A DNA stretch of 64,000 bases from Phycomyces blakesleeanus NRRL 1555(-) (taxonomy: Eukaryota > Mucoromycota > Mucoromycetes > Mucorales > Phycomycetaceae), in NCBI RefSeq assembly GCF_001638985.1, contig NW_017265138.1:2347993-2411992 (forward strand). The letters are read 5' to 3'. A model generated the notes under the pieces. The model did no database searches. It was not told the DNA's origin and saw nothing but the letters and a program-made list of their open reading frames with translations. Position numbers and translations under genes: made by a program. Shown one piece after another: positions 33,637-46,046 of the stretch. Each line of letters opens with the position of its first letter. Position 1 is the stretch's first letter.

Positions 33637-33736
33637 NNNNNNNNNNNNNNNNNNNNNNNNNNNNNNNNNNNNNNNNNNNNNNNNNNNNNNNNNNNNNNNN
33701 NNNNNNNNNNNNNNNNNNNNNNNNNNNNNNNNNNNN
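33637..33736. other. Assembly gap of 100 N
   Basis: Exactly 100 undetermined bases, the conventional size for a gap of unknown length. Both edges are the ends of the duplicated segments. Confidence 0.99.
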
Positions 33737-34775
33737 AGTTCGTGCTATTTTTCTTTTTCTTGGGGGTTTCCAAATGCCGTCTCAAGGCGTGGGATCCAGA
33801 ATTCAAAAAAGAAATATTTATGGGGTCCAAGATATATAGGTCCTTAAATATGCTTGGGGGACGTTACCCCAAAAATTTTTGCGAATATAAATATAAATCC
33901 AAAATATAAATTTCGGTATATATAATTATCCCTTTCAAGAGAAGAATACATAGTTACATAGTTGCATAGTTACATAGATACATAGATACATAGATCCCGG
34001 TATATATATATTATTATTATAGTTATCGTTACCATGGTATAGACAAGTGCACCCCGCAAACTGTGCTCTTGGTAAAAGAGGGGGGGGGGGGGGGAGAGAG
34101 AGAGGTATTGATAAACGTGAGTTCTTTCAAATTATTAGTTCTATTTTATTTTAATTTTAAAATAAAATAAAATAAAAATTGTATATAAATATATATATTA
34201 CCCGCTCTGTATTTTGAGTATTTTTTTTTTGTATTTTATTTTTGATCAAACATCTGTCCTTTCCCCCAAATACAAATGAGTATGTATTATACTATTTATA
34301 TATATTATATATTCAAAAGAATAATACAAAAAAAAAAGACGGCTTCTGACCTCCCTGTTAGATATCAAGCTTTTTATATACACACATATACAAAGGAAAA
34401 TCATTCAAGCATAGATAAAATAATAATTCAAAATAATTAGGTTTGCAAATTATAATTTAAGAAATACAAATATAGTAAAATAGAAGGATCGAACGAAATG
34501 GAAGGCGTCGGGGAGTACCATTCTGGGTCGAACACACGCACACACATTATAATACATTTTTACTCTATAAAATATATATACAAAACACACACGCACTAAA
34601 AAAAATAAATAAAAAATAAAAAAAAAATATAGTGAGATAATCGTTTTTTTTTTATTTTTTATTTATTTTATTCTATTTTTTTTAGCCGGCTTTTCAAAAC
34701 GTATTCTCGATGTTTCTTTCCCCTTTTCTGTAATATTCTTCGCTACTTCTTTCACTCTTCTACACCTCAGTTTCT
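33737..34775 (+). repeat. Copy 2 of the 1,039-bp direct duplication flanking the N gap
   Basis: Near-identical to 32598-33636. Differences near the gap edge are mostly substitutions toward G or C, for example TTTGTGG to TTGGGGG and AGGATAC to GGGATCC, as expected for low-quality contig ends. It leads directly into the HSF-type gene, so copy 2 continues into unique sequence. Confidence 0.95.
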
Positions 34776-34783
34776 CCTACACA

Positions 34784-35219
34784 ATGAAAAGCAAGTCTAC
34801 AGAAGATCCTCAGCCTGCTTCCTCATCAGTGCTACAGGGCAGGTCTCTCACAACATTTATTAAGAAACTTTGGTTGTAAGTCTCTATTGTTCTATCCTCT
34901 TCTCTTTTTCGTTCTTAATTTAAAGTGCTGATCTTGATCAATTCAATGACCTGCCCTATTGATATTACCTTTGTAAGTCTTGGTTATGTGTATTTCTTAT
35001 TCTAAAAGCAAAAAAAAACCCACAACAACAACAAATATTACACCTAGTATCATGAACGACACGTCAATCCAAGACTTTATCTCATGGTCAGATAATGGCC
35101 AGGCGATATGTGTACCCAATGCAGCAACCTTTGCGAAATCAGTCCTACCAAGATACTTTAAACATAGTAATTGGCCTAGCTTTGTCCGTCAACTGAATTG
35201 TACGATAATTTATAGAGTC

Positions 35220-35285
<66 letters not shown>

Positions 35286-36523
35286 CGTGTCTGTATATAT
35301 ATATATATCATTATTGTTATTGTTATTATTACTATTACTATTATTATTATAGTATATGGCTTCCGTAAAGTGTATCATGTTGGGATTTCACCTGAAGTAA
35401 CACAGCATGCAGTTTGGCAGTTTAAGCACGAATACTTTCAACAAAATGCCAGTGAACTCCTGCAGAACATACGAAGACGCGCCCCACAACAACAGCAACA
35501 ACAGGAAGATACCAGTGATGCAAATGAAGACTTTCGGATACAAGACGATACACAATTGGAACACATATCAGAACGGCTAAAAGAAATTCAACACGCGCTG
35601 TACATAACAGAAAGAAGATGCGATGAAATGAGAAAAGAAACCAACGAATTAAGGACCATACAAAGGCAGCAGCAAGAGGTAATCAAGACTTTATAATAAT
35701 TTTAAATAATAGCAAATACTATACATAAATATATATGTACATATATGTATGGGTGTGTGAACACCTATCCATATACTTACACACATATGCATACACAAAA
35801 TAGCCATACGCATTATCATATTATTATTAATTGAATACACCTACGCACATACTCACATACTTGCTTAACTATCTACCTACCTACATACCTACTCATACAA
35901 ACACACACACAATATACACAATTATTTATTACCATTTATTTACTTTTTTTTTATTATACAGACTAATCATTTATAAGATTCATTTGTCTTCCTTTACATT
36001 ATAGGTCATTAACCGAATCATAAATGGCGAATTTCCTTTAAGGCAAAACATTGACCATGAATCAAACTTGAATGTTGCGAATATTAAACCATCATGTGAG
36101 GAGAGATTTATGCACATTAGATTAAACATATATATATATATATATATATATTACTTCATTTATTCATCCATTACATCTTTATTATGTGTATGTACAGCAT
36201 CTGAAGCCATTCCTAGCTCACAATATTCTCATTCATATCGCATCGAGTCGAATTCTAATGAATCATTGGATTGGAATCGCAATTATCATTCGCCTGAAAA
36301 ACTTCCAGAAAAAATCGGACAACGTTCTAGTTATTCTGACGACATCAACAAAACCATTCTTCCATCTCTGTCTTCATTAATGTCTGAAAAACCCGATGAA
36401 CCCAAAGAACACGAATATGCCCCATACCACCTGCCACCTCCACACAATTCTGTCGAATACCATGATAGAACATCTTTACAATCCTTTTCAACCAAAAGGC
36501 ATCGAAAATCAAACCACCACTAA
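34784..36523 (+). CDS. Heat-shock-factor-type transcription factor
   Basis: Five exons: 34784-34875, 35048-35199, 35353-35678, 36005-36095, 36198-36523 (328 aa). The HSF DNA-binding domain spans about residues 23-95: TTFIKKLWFIMNDTSIQDFI, SWSDNGQAICVPNAATFAKS, VLPRYFKHSNWPSFVRQLN, LYGFRKVYH. The recognition-helix motif NWPSFVRQLNLYGF is intact. A Gln run and a heptad-containing coiled coil (LKEIQHALYITERRCDEMRK) follow, fitting trimerisation, then an acidic/Ser-rich C-terminus and a basic tail KRHRKSNHH. It should bind nGAAn-type elements; whether it is the stress HSF or a paralogue (Sfl1 or Skn7-like) cannot be decided, and no receiver domain is present. The upstream region is the duplicated sequence next to the assembly gap. 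Confidence 0.9.
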
Positions 36524-36964
36524 GCAACAAAACCAAAAAAAAAAAAGAAAAAGAAAAAGAAAGAAAGCAATAATAGCTGTGTACAATTTATTCAATTGCA
36601 TTGACCTTGTACAAGAAAAAAAAATTAAAAATAAAAAAGTAAAATATATATATATAACATATTCATATAATTAATTAATTTCACTCACTCAGTCAGTCAG
36701 TCAGACAGTCTTTTATATATATTTTATTTTTTATTAATTTTTATTAAGTATAATTTTTTTTTCAATCCCCTCTTCTCCACCCCATCCCCTCCTTAAAACA
36801 AGATTGAAAGAGACGGCGACAAAGAGAGAGAGAGAGAGAGAGAGAGAACAAGAGAGAAAGGCTGTATAGATTTGATTCATATTTGTTTATAACCAACAAC
36901 TTTGTCCTCTCCTCCACCCCTCCACCCCATCCCCTTTATCCTTCCTTAACTGTCCCTTTCTACG
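36524..36964. other. Intergenic upstream of the ERD1-like gene
   Basis: Contains a GA dinucleotide run at 36820-36846, CAGT repeats near 36684-36705 and a pyrimidine-rich leader at 36900-36960. No gene seen. Confidence 0.5.
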
Positions 36965-38673
36965 ATGGATGGAGTACTTGGCTTGCCATCCTTACAAACC
37001 ATCCTGCCTGCAACATACAGACCCATTGTCGTGATCTGCATTGGAATATGGGGTTGGGCATTCAGTCTCCTGATCCTCATCAGGTCTCATATGGACCCAG
37101 CATCCATACTTCAAATTCATCCTGACAAAAATGTCAACCTACACAATCCGATTTTTGCAATCGCAAGTGTCCTCACTTGTATAATTACCCTCAATTTATG
37201 GTTCTGTTATCATTACGGAACACCATCATCATGGTTTCCTCTTATTACATACCTTGCTGCATTTATTATGATACTTTGGCCCGGAAAAGGATTTTATCGC
37301 AAAGAACGAACAAGGTTTCTGAGGTACCAAAAAAGCAAAAAAAAAGGAATATTATTATATTAGATCAATATCATTTATATTTATATATATATATATTTAC
37401 TTTTAAAGAGTCTTGCGCCGTCTATTCTCCTTAAATATCTTTGCTCCAGTTTTCTTTTCAGACATCATATTGGCCGATATCCTCACAAGTCTATCGAATG
37501 TATTTGGAGACCTGTTTACAACACTCTGTGTCATTTTGGCTGGCCAAGACGCAACTTTAGAAAAGACACAAGTAGACTACCACCGCGATGTATTTTTACC
37601 GATCCTAATTAGGTAAATCATGAACACCAAACCCTACCATGTCAATCTTGTTTATATATATATCAAGAAAGAAAAATACTCGTATAAATGTGTCTGTACC
37701 TGTACCTGTACCTGTGCACCTAAATATAATGCTAGAGTTTTAATATACATATATGTACCAAAAACAATAGTATTCCATATTTCATTCGCCTAAGACAATG
37801 TACATCTGAATACATTGACTCAAACCGCAAGACAAAAAGACATTTGTTCAATGCATTAAAATACGCTTCTGCATTCCCAGTCATCCTTTTGTCGGCAGCC
37901 CAGAAACGAGCTGCAATGTATGTAGCCGAGACTGGATCTGTCCCAAAATCATGGTGGATCGGAGAAACTAATATCTTTAGACTGTGGTAAATACAAGCTT
38001 ACTTTTTTTTGAAAAACAATAGTCAAAAAATAGTCAATTTAATATAATTTAATATACTTTAGTTTAATTTAATATAATTATAACTAACTAGCCAACTAGC
38101 TAATTAACTAATTAACTAATTAATTAATTAATCAATCATTTAATCTTAATTTTTTATTTTTTATTTTTATTTTCAAAAACACAAACACAAACACACAGGA
38201 TGGCATTTGTATTTTTCAACTCAATGTATTCTTTCTGGTGGGATATTTCCATGGATTGGAACCTGGTGCACATCACACAGGGCGGTACAGGAGGAAAACT
38301 CGGCTCGGTACTCTCCGTACCAACTGTCCGGATCCGAAGACACCTCCATTTCTCACAGCCAATGCTATACATCTTGGCCACAGCGATCGATTTCTTACTC
38401 AGGACAACATGGAGTATGAAGCTCAGTTCTCATCTGTTCGTCAAGAAATTGGAAAATAGCATATTCTTGGTAGAACTCCTGGAAGTCATCAGACGTTGGA
38501 TCTGGGTAATATTTCGAATGGAGAGTGAATGGGTAAAGCGAAACCAGATTTCTCTTCCGTCCCACAGAAACGATCATGACCCAATTCGAATGGACCTCTT
38601 GGACCGTGGAAAATTGACTCCCATTAGTGAAGAAGACGATGACGGCGATGATAACGATAACCAAACCATATAA
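36965..38673 (+). CDS. ERD1: EXS-domain membrane protein, ERD1-like
   Basis: Exons 36965-37323, 37409-37612, 37771-37986, 38199-38673; 417 aa. Multiple hydrophobic segments in the first 130 residues (for example PIVVICIGIWGWAFSLLILI) precede the EXS core: FFSDIILADILTSLSNVFGD, YHRDVFLPILI, SIPYFIRLRQC, then MAFVFFNSMYSFWWDISMDW, HFSQPMLYILATAIDFLLRT and an RRWIWVIFRMESEW close. There is no N-terminal SPX domain, so it matches Erd1 rather than Pho90/Syg1/XPR1 types. Yeast Erd1 is a Golgi protein needed for retention of luminal ER proteins and Golgi glycosyltransferases and for phosphate recycling from the Golgi lumen. The tail is acidic (EEDDDGDDNDN). Confidence 0.9.
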
Positions 38674-38674
38674 A

Positions 38675-38714
<40 letters not shown>

Positions 38715-38956
38715 TTATATTTATACATATACGCCCACACTCACATTCTTAATTTCTTATTCTTTTTGTTGTTGTTGTTTTTGCTCTGATTTTGTTTCTT
38801 TATTATTAATCTGTTCAAGACACCTATTTTCTCTCTATTTAATCATTACTATTACTACTAATACTTCTTCTTCATTTCTTCTTTATACATTTTACTTTAA
38901 ATATATATATATATACATACATATACATATACATATACATATATAATAGGTTGTGT

Positions 38957-40416
38957 CTATGCCCGTATTTCTTTCATTTTTTGAGTCAAAGGCTGCCACA
39001 CATAATTATTTCCCCAGCATGTATAACCAAGACCAAGACCAGCTCCAGCAAGATGTGCCTATATATACACACACACAATCGTTAAGATTTTTACTGCTCA
39101 ATCGACTAAACCATCTCAAATAAATAATTCAAAGTGTATATATCTGTAGACTTACATAATGGTCAAACATACGCCACTTGAACAAAATTCCTGCAAGATC
39201 AAATGACATGAGGGCAGGAAGTGCGTATCTAAACAACAAATAATCAAACAATTAGTTATACTTGGTTTAAATACAAGAATTACATTATAATGCGACCAAC
39301 AACAAAACCCATTGGATTTTTTTTTATTTCATTATCCTACTACATCTACATCTTTCTATAACTTTCCTCTCATTAAATCACTCACCCCAGCTTGATCGGA
39401 ACAAATGGCAAGAAGATAAGCGAGACACTAGAGTGAGGATACAAAAACGCTGTACCAGCCAGCAGGCCATAAATTGCACCACTTGCACCCAAACTCGGCA
39501 TCAGTGGACGAGAGTTTCTAAATGCCAGGCTAAAGATGTGACTGGCCACATTGGCTCCTACACCCATTGTCAAGTACAATGCCAAGAACTGCTCTCTTCC
39601 GAGATAATCATGCAGGATGCCACCAAAGGACCACAGACCGAGCATATTCATACCCAGGTGCATAACTTCCTGGTGAGAGAAGCAGCTGGTCAAGAGTGTG
39701 ATGGACCGTGGAGATCCAGGATGGTGTAAGAACCAGCGATTCATAAACGGTTTCAACGACCGGACCTGCCAGAAGCCAAACACAACCAGATTGATACCGA
39801 TCAAACAGGCCATCGTCTTGTCTGCGTCAGTCATCTGGACATATTTCTGGGCCACGATCAGACACATTCGTTGAACATCTCTTGGCAAATCCATGGCCTG
39901 AAGACGGTAATTCAATCTCTCCATAAATTCCCTCTTCTTCTCAAGCATGGCCGCCTTCTTTTCACGCCAGAGATCTGCAAGGGTCGGGTTGTTTTCCTTG
40001 TCGCGGAACGATCGCCACCAAGCCTTGTCAGGCTGTCGTTCCTTGAGATATTTCCAGAGTGATTTCTGGTTTCTGTCGTACACCCACGCAGCTAAAGCAA
40101 AACTGGCCATAGATACAGTGACACCAAACACAACTGGCTTAACATAGTTTATTTCGTAAGTGATAAATTGAGGTTCGTTAATCTTTGGCGTCTCGGGGTA
40201 AAATTGACGTAATGTTTGCTGCTGGGTCTGGTGTGGCGGCGGCGGTGGCGGTGGTGGTTGTGAGTGATGTTGAGGAAATGGTGCTCGAGGCGCAGCTTTG
40301 GATTGTGCATTTGAAAATGAGCGAATGGTCGAAGGGTATTTTGTTGTCAGAGAGCGCTGTACTCTGGCTGTAGTAGTGTGTTTCCAGAGGACGTTCTGGA
40401 GAGGTAATCTAAGCAT
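38957..40416 (-). CDS. PCP1: Mitochondrial rhomboid protease (PARL/Pcp1-type)
   Basis: Exons in transcript order: 39386-40416, 39156-39228, 38957-39058; 401 aa. The basic, Ser/Thr-rich N-terminus (MLRLPLQNVLWKHTTTARVQ) looks like a mitochondrial presequence; a Pro/Gln low-complexity stretch follows and then one extra transmembrane helix (VVFGVTVSMASFALAAWVY) before the six-helix rhomboid core, as in PARL. Catalytic Ser312 lies in SLGASGAIYG and His370 in AHLAGAGLGLGY; the upstream HPGSPRSITLLTSCFSHQEV and HLGMNMLGLWSFGG segments are typical. Inner-membrane intramembrane serine protease that processes dynamin-like Mgm1/OPA1 and other substrates in model species. Divergent from DCTN6 with 237 bp between starts. 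Confidence 0.95.
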
Positions 40417-40653
40417 CGTTCCGGGAAATTAAAAAAGAGAAAAGCGATTGTGATAATTAAAAGTATAAAGGGTATCTCTCTCTCTCTCTTTTAATTTAAA
40501 AAAGAAAGAAAGAAAGAAAGGGAACCTGGTTTTTGTGACTATTGAATTTAGGCTTTCCTGCAAACCAAACCCTTTCTCTCTTTTTTTTCTTTTTCTTTTT
40601 AACCTTTGTGTGTTCATCATCTTGCAATTTTGTTAAATTAATAGTCATTAGTC

Positions 40654-41906
40654 ATGTCAAGGTATATAGAATTGAATCATAATTCAGCATCTAAAAAAAA
40701 AATTCGTTTGTAAATCGTTAGAAATCGCATTACAGCTGGACCGAAATCCATCGTGTGTTTGGAGACCAACCTCCGAGGAGAGATTTCTATTGGTAAACTA
40801 CACACACACAGAGAAGAAAGAAAAGAAAAGAAAAGATAATATATAATATATAGTTATATTACTATCAATATTGATACAAAAAAATAATATAATATAATAT
40901 AATATAAATAAATAAAAATAATGACATGTAAGCTTATTATTTAACCTAGGTTCTGGTAAGTTATTACTATATATATATATATATAAAACATATATGTATA
41001 TACGTATACCGACCTTTTCTTTCTTGAATGTTGATGCCTGCTTTATTCAGGTAGTATTCTACACCCTCAATGCAGAGTTATTGCTGAGAATGGTCCAATC
41101 TATATTGGCCGCAATAATATAATTGAAGAAAATGCCGTTATCTTTAACAAGTAAATAGATAGATATAAAGAATTGGAAATTAGCAAGAGAGAAAAGAATA
41201 ACCTAAATTTCTCTCTTTCTTTATTAAAAGGAATGCCACTCCTCTTGTGATTGGTGATGAAAATGTGTTTGGTGTAGCTTGTTGTAAGTATATCCACAAA
41301 CTTACATAGACAAAATTAGTAGAATTGTGATATCTAATTAACATATATATATTTGCGTGGGTTTTTGTATATAGATGTCGAAGGCTCGCGTATAGGAAAC
41401 AGTAATGTTATCGAAGCAAGAGGTATGAGTTTGTTTATTTAATTGGTAAAATTCTGGTTTTAATATTAACATACGTATTTGTATGTGTTATATTATAGGC
41501 CGAGTTCTGGGAAGTACAACGATGGGTAATTTCTGTGTTATCAGCGCTGCTTGTTCAACAGAGACAAACGAAACAATTCCTGATTTGACTGTAATCTATG
41601 GTGCCAAATCCAACAGAAGAACCCAAACAGAGGTTTTGCCAGTAAGTCCAATGCCTTTCTATAGTTGTAATGCTAACAATAATTAAAGAAAGATAAATAT
41701 AATAAAATAAAATAAAAAAAAACTTATTTATGTTGTATTACAGGCACAGGCTACAGTTCATGCCCGTCATTTGGATTATCTGAGAGAGGTAACTTATTGC
41801 TTATATATACATACACACACACATTGGACGTTTATTTACAATTAACTCTCTCTTTTATCAGACACTACCAAAATACAATCATCTCAAGAAGTTGGATACC
41901 GTATAA
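40654..41906 (+). CDS. DCTN6: Dynactin subunit 6 (p27)
   Basis: Nine exons: 40654-40705, 40736-40792, 40950-40955, 41051-41150, 41231-41283, 41375-41422, 41499-41641, 41744-41788, 41862-41906; 182 aa. It is a left-handed beta-helix protein: KKKIPGPKSIVCLETNLRGE, ISIGSGSILHPQCRVIAENG, PIYIGRNNIIEENAVIFNK, then SRIGNSNVIEARGRVLGSTT, GNFCVISAACSTE and TVIYGAKSNRRTQTE match human DCTN6 block by block, ending LPKYNHLKKL. In dynactin, p27 sits with p25 in the pointed-end complex that targets dynein to cargo. Exon 3 is only 6 nt (GTTCTG) and is required to keep the GSGSILH spacing of the family. Intron 1 uses a GTTTGT donor. Confidence 0.92.
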
Positions 41907-42190
41907 TACACAAATCAACAGAGATAATGTGGTGACATCAATATTCCCAGCTATTCATTCCACTTCTACCAATGTCTACCCCACCGCCTTTCTATACATC
42001 AATATATATGATATACAAATATACACACAAAACATTCACATCCACATCTTTCTTTTCTTTTTCTTTTTCCTTTCCCCTTCCCCACTTTTTTTTTAATATA
42101 TGTGTTTAGTGATATACAAGGTGTTATAAAGATATCCTTTCTATGCAATCGCTCGTCTTTTTTTTGCGTTTCGTTTCGGTTCGTTTCTCT

Positions 42191-42941
42191 TTATTTCAAC
42201 TGAATGTTGATAGAGGGGTTCTTTTTGTTGTGAACCTGCTCCTGGCCTTCTGGGGAGCCAGGAATCTTCTTCTCCAAGCCCTTTTTTTTTTAAAAAAAAA
42301 AATGCACACACACACACACACGTACAGAAATGATAAGAAACTAATTATTCATTTACCAAAAAAAAAAACAGAATTTTACTTACCAGCTTCTCAAAGACAC
42401 AGGTGTTAAAGGTACGTTCGGGCTTGCGGCAGTTGAAGAGTTCCTGATTGTGGTTTTCCAAGCACTGCCAGTGTGCGTCAAACTCCTTACCACAGTTCTC
42501 CCGGAGCTTGGTAATCCTGTAAAACAAAAAAATTGATTACAGGAACAGGAACAAATATTAATAAGAATAATTCAGTTACCATATATATATATATTGTTGC
42601 TTTTGTAAATATCCAGAAAAACCAACAACTAGGTACAAAACTAAACTAGCCCAACCAACCAACCAATTAAAAGAAATAAATAGAGAAAGAACTCACAAGT
42701 CAATAGCACAACGGGTAACCTTTCTACCCTCCTTCAAGCAATGAGCGGGGTCATTGTTCTCATTCTTGCAGAGCATAAAGTCATCGTTGTACTCTCTGCA
42801 GTATTGACCAATGAAGAAAGAAGCACTCTTCAAAGGGGCGGATGTTGCACCAACTTCTTCAACCTTGGGAACATTGGCGGGAAGAGGTGTAGGGTCAACA
42901 AACTTGTTGCTGGTGAAGGTGGACTCTTGGTGAGCAGACAT
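42191..42941 (-). CDS. NDUFA8: NADH:ubiquinone oxidoreductase subunit NDUFA8 (PGIV)
   Basis: Exons in transcript order: 42697-42941, 42384-42516, 42191-42280; 155 aa. Four CX9C motifs are intact (CREYNDDFMLC, CLKEGRKVTRC, CGKEFDAHWQC, CRKPERTFNTC), forming two CHCH domains, followed by the family ending VFEKLGLEKKIPGSPEGQ. It is an accessory complex I subunit on the intermembrane-space side, imported through the Mia40 disulfide relay, with no cleaved presequence. Convergent with DCTN6 (284 bp between stops). Confidence 0.95.
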
Positions 42942-43597
42942 TATGTGCTTATTCTTTTTTTTATTTTAAATTAATATTGTGCGTGTGTGCGTCTTTTTTG
43001 TTTTTAGGAGTGGGGGGGTTTAAGAAATTAGAGGCAGGAAAGCTGGGTTAATCAGGCCTGTGTTTTTTTTACAAAAAAAAAAAAACAAAAAACAAAAAAC
43101 AAAAAAAAAGTGACGTTTATGTCATAAAGATAAATACAAGAAGTAAGTAAGAGTTTGTGGATTCTAATGGCGATTCCAAATTTTCATATTTCTCTTTAAG
43201 AATAATGAAAATGTGCAATGAATTTTGGTGCTTGCCTGGAGTCGGATTTCTACTCTTTTGCTTTTCGCGTCTAATGAGAAGCAAAAAAGACATCAAAATA
43301 TTTTGTAATAGCGGAGGGCCTTGATTCTGACGTCATCATAATTTAAAGCAGTTCTAAAGAGATTACCCTAAAAACTATAATCCATTTGTGCAACATTTGT
43401 TTCAATATTGAAACGAGTTGTATATATAAAAAAAAAAAGTGTAATTCAGTGTAATAAAGAGCAAATAATTAAAGGTACAAAGATATGTAATTGAGTGAGT
43501 GAGTGAGTGAGTAATTGTGTTATATTCTATAAAATACAAGAAATAATAGCTTCCTTTTCTTTCCTTTTTCTTTTCTCGAATAATATATATATAGTTT
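42942..43597. other. Intergenic: NDUFA8 upstream region and WD40 3' flank
   Basis: No gene seen. Poly-A and CAAAAAA tracts occur at 43070-43110 and a GTGA repeat at 43495-43513. Confidence 0.5.
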
Positions 43598-46046
43598 CTA
43601 GATAATCGCCTTTTTCTTTCCCCTTGACGGACTAGGTCCCCAGACCTTGACAGTACAATCTGCAGAACAACTGGCAAGAATTGGCTCAGTGGGGTGGAAA
43701 TTTACTGCATAGACTCTATCCGTGTGCCCTTCCAATCGCTGCATTAATTCTGCACTATCCTGATTAGATAAATGATATAGAGTTCATTAGCAATTATGTA
43801 GGACACAAGACAAAATCCAACTCAATTCAACTTACTTCTCCAACATTGTAAAGATATGCATATGGATCAGCACTTCCTGTAGCCAACAGGACACTTTTTT
43901 CTTCTTTCGGTTCAGCTACATCAAAATACTCTCCTGGATTAGAAACCAAATCAGGATCACTGTAAAGATCATTGATGAAAGGAACCGTAGGTCGACTGAT
44001 AATCGAAGAGTTGTCTAAAGGTGATGGTAATAGCAATAATATTCTAATTAAATAAACTAGCAAATAAATGGATAAAACCGTTAAACTTACAACCACTTCC
44101 ACAGTAGAAAGATCCTTTGATAGGCCAGTTCTTGTTCTTGAAGCCTTTTAATGCGTGTACTATACGTAGTTCTGATTTTGGAGGATCCATGCCTCGATCA
44201 TATACTCGCATCACTTGATTTACATATCAAAATATTAGTTTCTTTTTTTCTTTAAAAAAAAAAGACTCTCAATTACACACATATAGAGAGAGAGAGAGAT
44301 TCCTTAACTTACGGTTATCATAACTATTGACGGCCATGTACCTTGGTTCATCATAATCATCCACTGATAATGTTTAATAATCGTTTTTTAATAAACAAGA
44401 TCCTTACCAGCTCTACGAGAAGCATCTGTTCTTCTTCTTCCGATTGAAATGTGAGTGATTGGCATTTTTCCTGAATCATTTGCTACTGCTGATATACATT
44501 GCTCTACAAACACAAACACAAACAAAGAAAGAAATATTAGCTATTTCTAGTTTTGTTTACCCTAAAAAACTTACTGGATCTGATATCCCACACCTTAAGC
44601 ATTCCTTGTGCATCTCCTGTAATGACATGAACGCCATCCCGAGATGGGTATAGTGTATTGACCATTGCGTCATTTCGAATGATTGCGGCTGCTGGACCAT
44701 CGGTTCTAACGTCTATCACGGCAAGTACCTTTCGAGATGTACCATAGTAAAATATATTCGAATCTACCAGCAATTATATGCATAAAACACAAAAAAAAAC
44801 ACAAAGAAAGAAAAAACAGAAAATCCGCACATATACAACATACAATATTATTATTATTATTATTATTTATTATTATTATTTTTATGGGTATATTTCAATT
44901 ATTGTATGTATATATTTTATACGTAAGGTATATACATATATGTATAAGTGTACTTACCCACAAAGTCCCATCCAACGCATTGAACAAATCCCTCAGTGTC
45001 ATAGCTTCCTACTAGTTTGCCACTATCTACATCCCATGTTTTACAAGTTTCATCATAGGCACCTGACAAAAGCATACTAGAGTCTGAAGTCCATGAAAGA
45101 TCGGATACATTCAGGGCGTGTCCTTTCAAACAAAGAGTCTAAAGTATTATAGCAATAATATTGAATAGAATCAAAAGAAAGAAAGAAATAAAGAAATAAA
45201 TAAATAAAAGGAAATCATGCATACAAATCTATACTGTTCCCTTATATATATATATAAATATACACTATATCTCACTTGCCTCTTTTTGTGCAGATGCTGT
45301 ATCCCAGATACGAACGGTCTTGTCAAAAGATCCGGATGCCAAAAGAGCACCATTTGGAGAAAACTCTACGGTATAAACAGCACCTGTGTGACCCTACAAA
45401 CACACACATACACAACGGCACACAACGCACGCACCAGAAATTTAAATCAATTGAACCCTTTGATATTCTTCCTCCAAAAAATAAAATAAAATAAAACAAA
45501 GCAAAAAAAAAGAGACTACCTTTAACTCATAGCGCATCTGGAACGCTTTACCATCGCGAGAATCGTGTGGGTACTTTCCAGCTAATTTAGATCTTGTAAA
45601 GATGCTGATTGTACACATAAAAGAAGAAGAAGAAGAAAAGAAGAAGAAGAAGAAGAAGAAGAGAATGATGTACCAGACTGGAATGTATCATGACCACCTG
45701 CTTCCTGTACTGCCTTTGTAATCATCTCTTGTGCCTTTGTAATCATTCCTTTTGAACCTGGTGATGTGTCTGCAATGACAAAAGGTCCTGGTCTATAGGG
45801 TAGTCCACCTTGAGATATAGACGCTGCGTAGCGAGTAGATAGGTCATAAATGCTCTTTTTCAATGCAATGTTCTCTTTGTCAAGAATGTCGACTTTTTGT
45901 TTAAGTTGTTTAACTTCTTTGAGAAGTTTTTCGACTTGTTGATCTCGATTGACTCCTGCACCTAATGATGACGGAGATGGCTTTAATGTTGTTAAGCCTC
46001 CTGCTGATGAAGGCGATGGTTTTCGTGCAGTTGGCAAAGAATCCAT
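43598..46046 (-). CDS. WD40-repeat protein with N-terminal coiled coil
   Basis: Ten exons in transcript order: 45674-46046, 45520-45581, 45280-45393, 44958-45138, 44575-44763, 44408-44503, 44313-44363, 44091-44213, 43836-44014, 43598-43759; 509 aa. The N-terminal 35 residues are Ser/Pro-rich; residues about 37-75 form a coiled coil ([20 protein letters not shown]). WD repeats are visible from about 150 on: [20 protein letters not shown] with [18 protein letters not shown] with [25 protein letters not shown], and the last [20 protein letters not shown] with CTVKVWG. The intron after exon 3 is GC-AG (GAG|GCAAGT), forced by frame. A scaffold function is likely; I cannot name the orthologue. The tail is basic (SRGKKKAII). 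Confidence 0.88.

Larger units (their letters stand above)
22514..34783. other. 12-kb gene-poor, AT-rich block
   Basis: No complete gene could be assembled on either strand. It contains dispersed simple repeats, several exon-like segments described separately (23631-23861, 24185-24702, 26772-26872, 27166-27330, 29863-30014), and a short ATG frame at 25892 (MPDSSSKSFNPGQGVHIVNK, followed by a GTATAA donor-like site). It ends in an N gap with duplicated flanks. Possible explanations are unrecognised multi-exon genes, long noncoding transcription, or decayed sequence. Confidence 0.5.
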
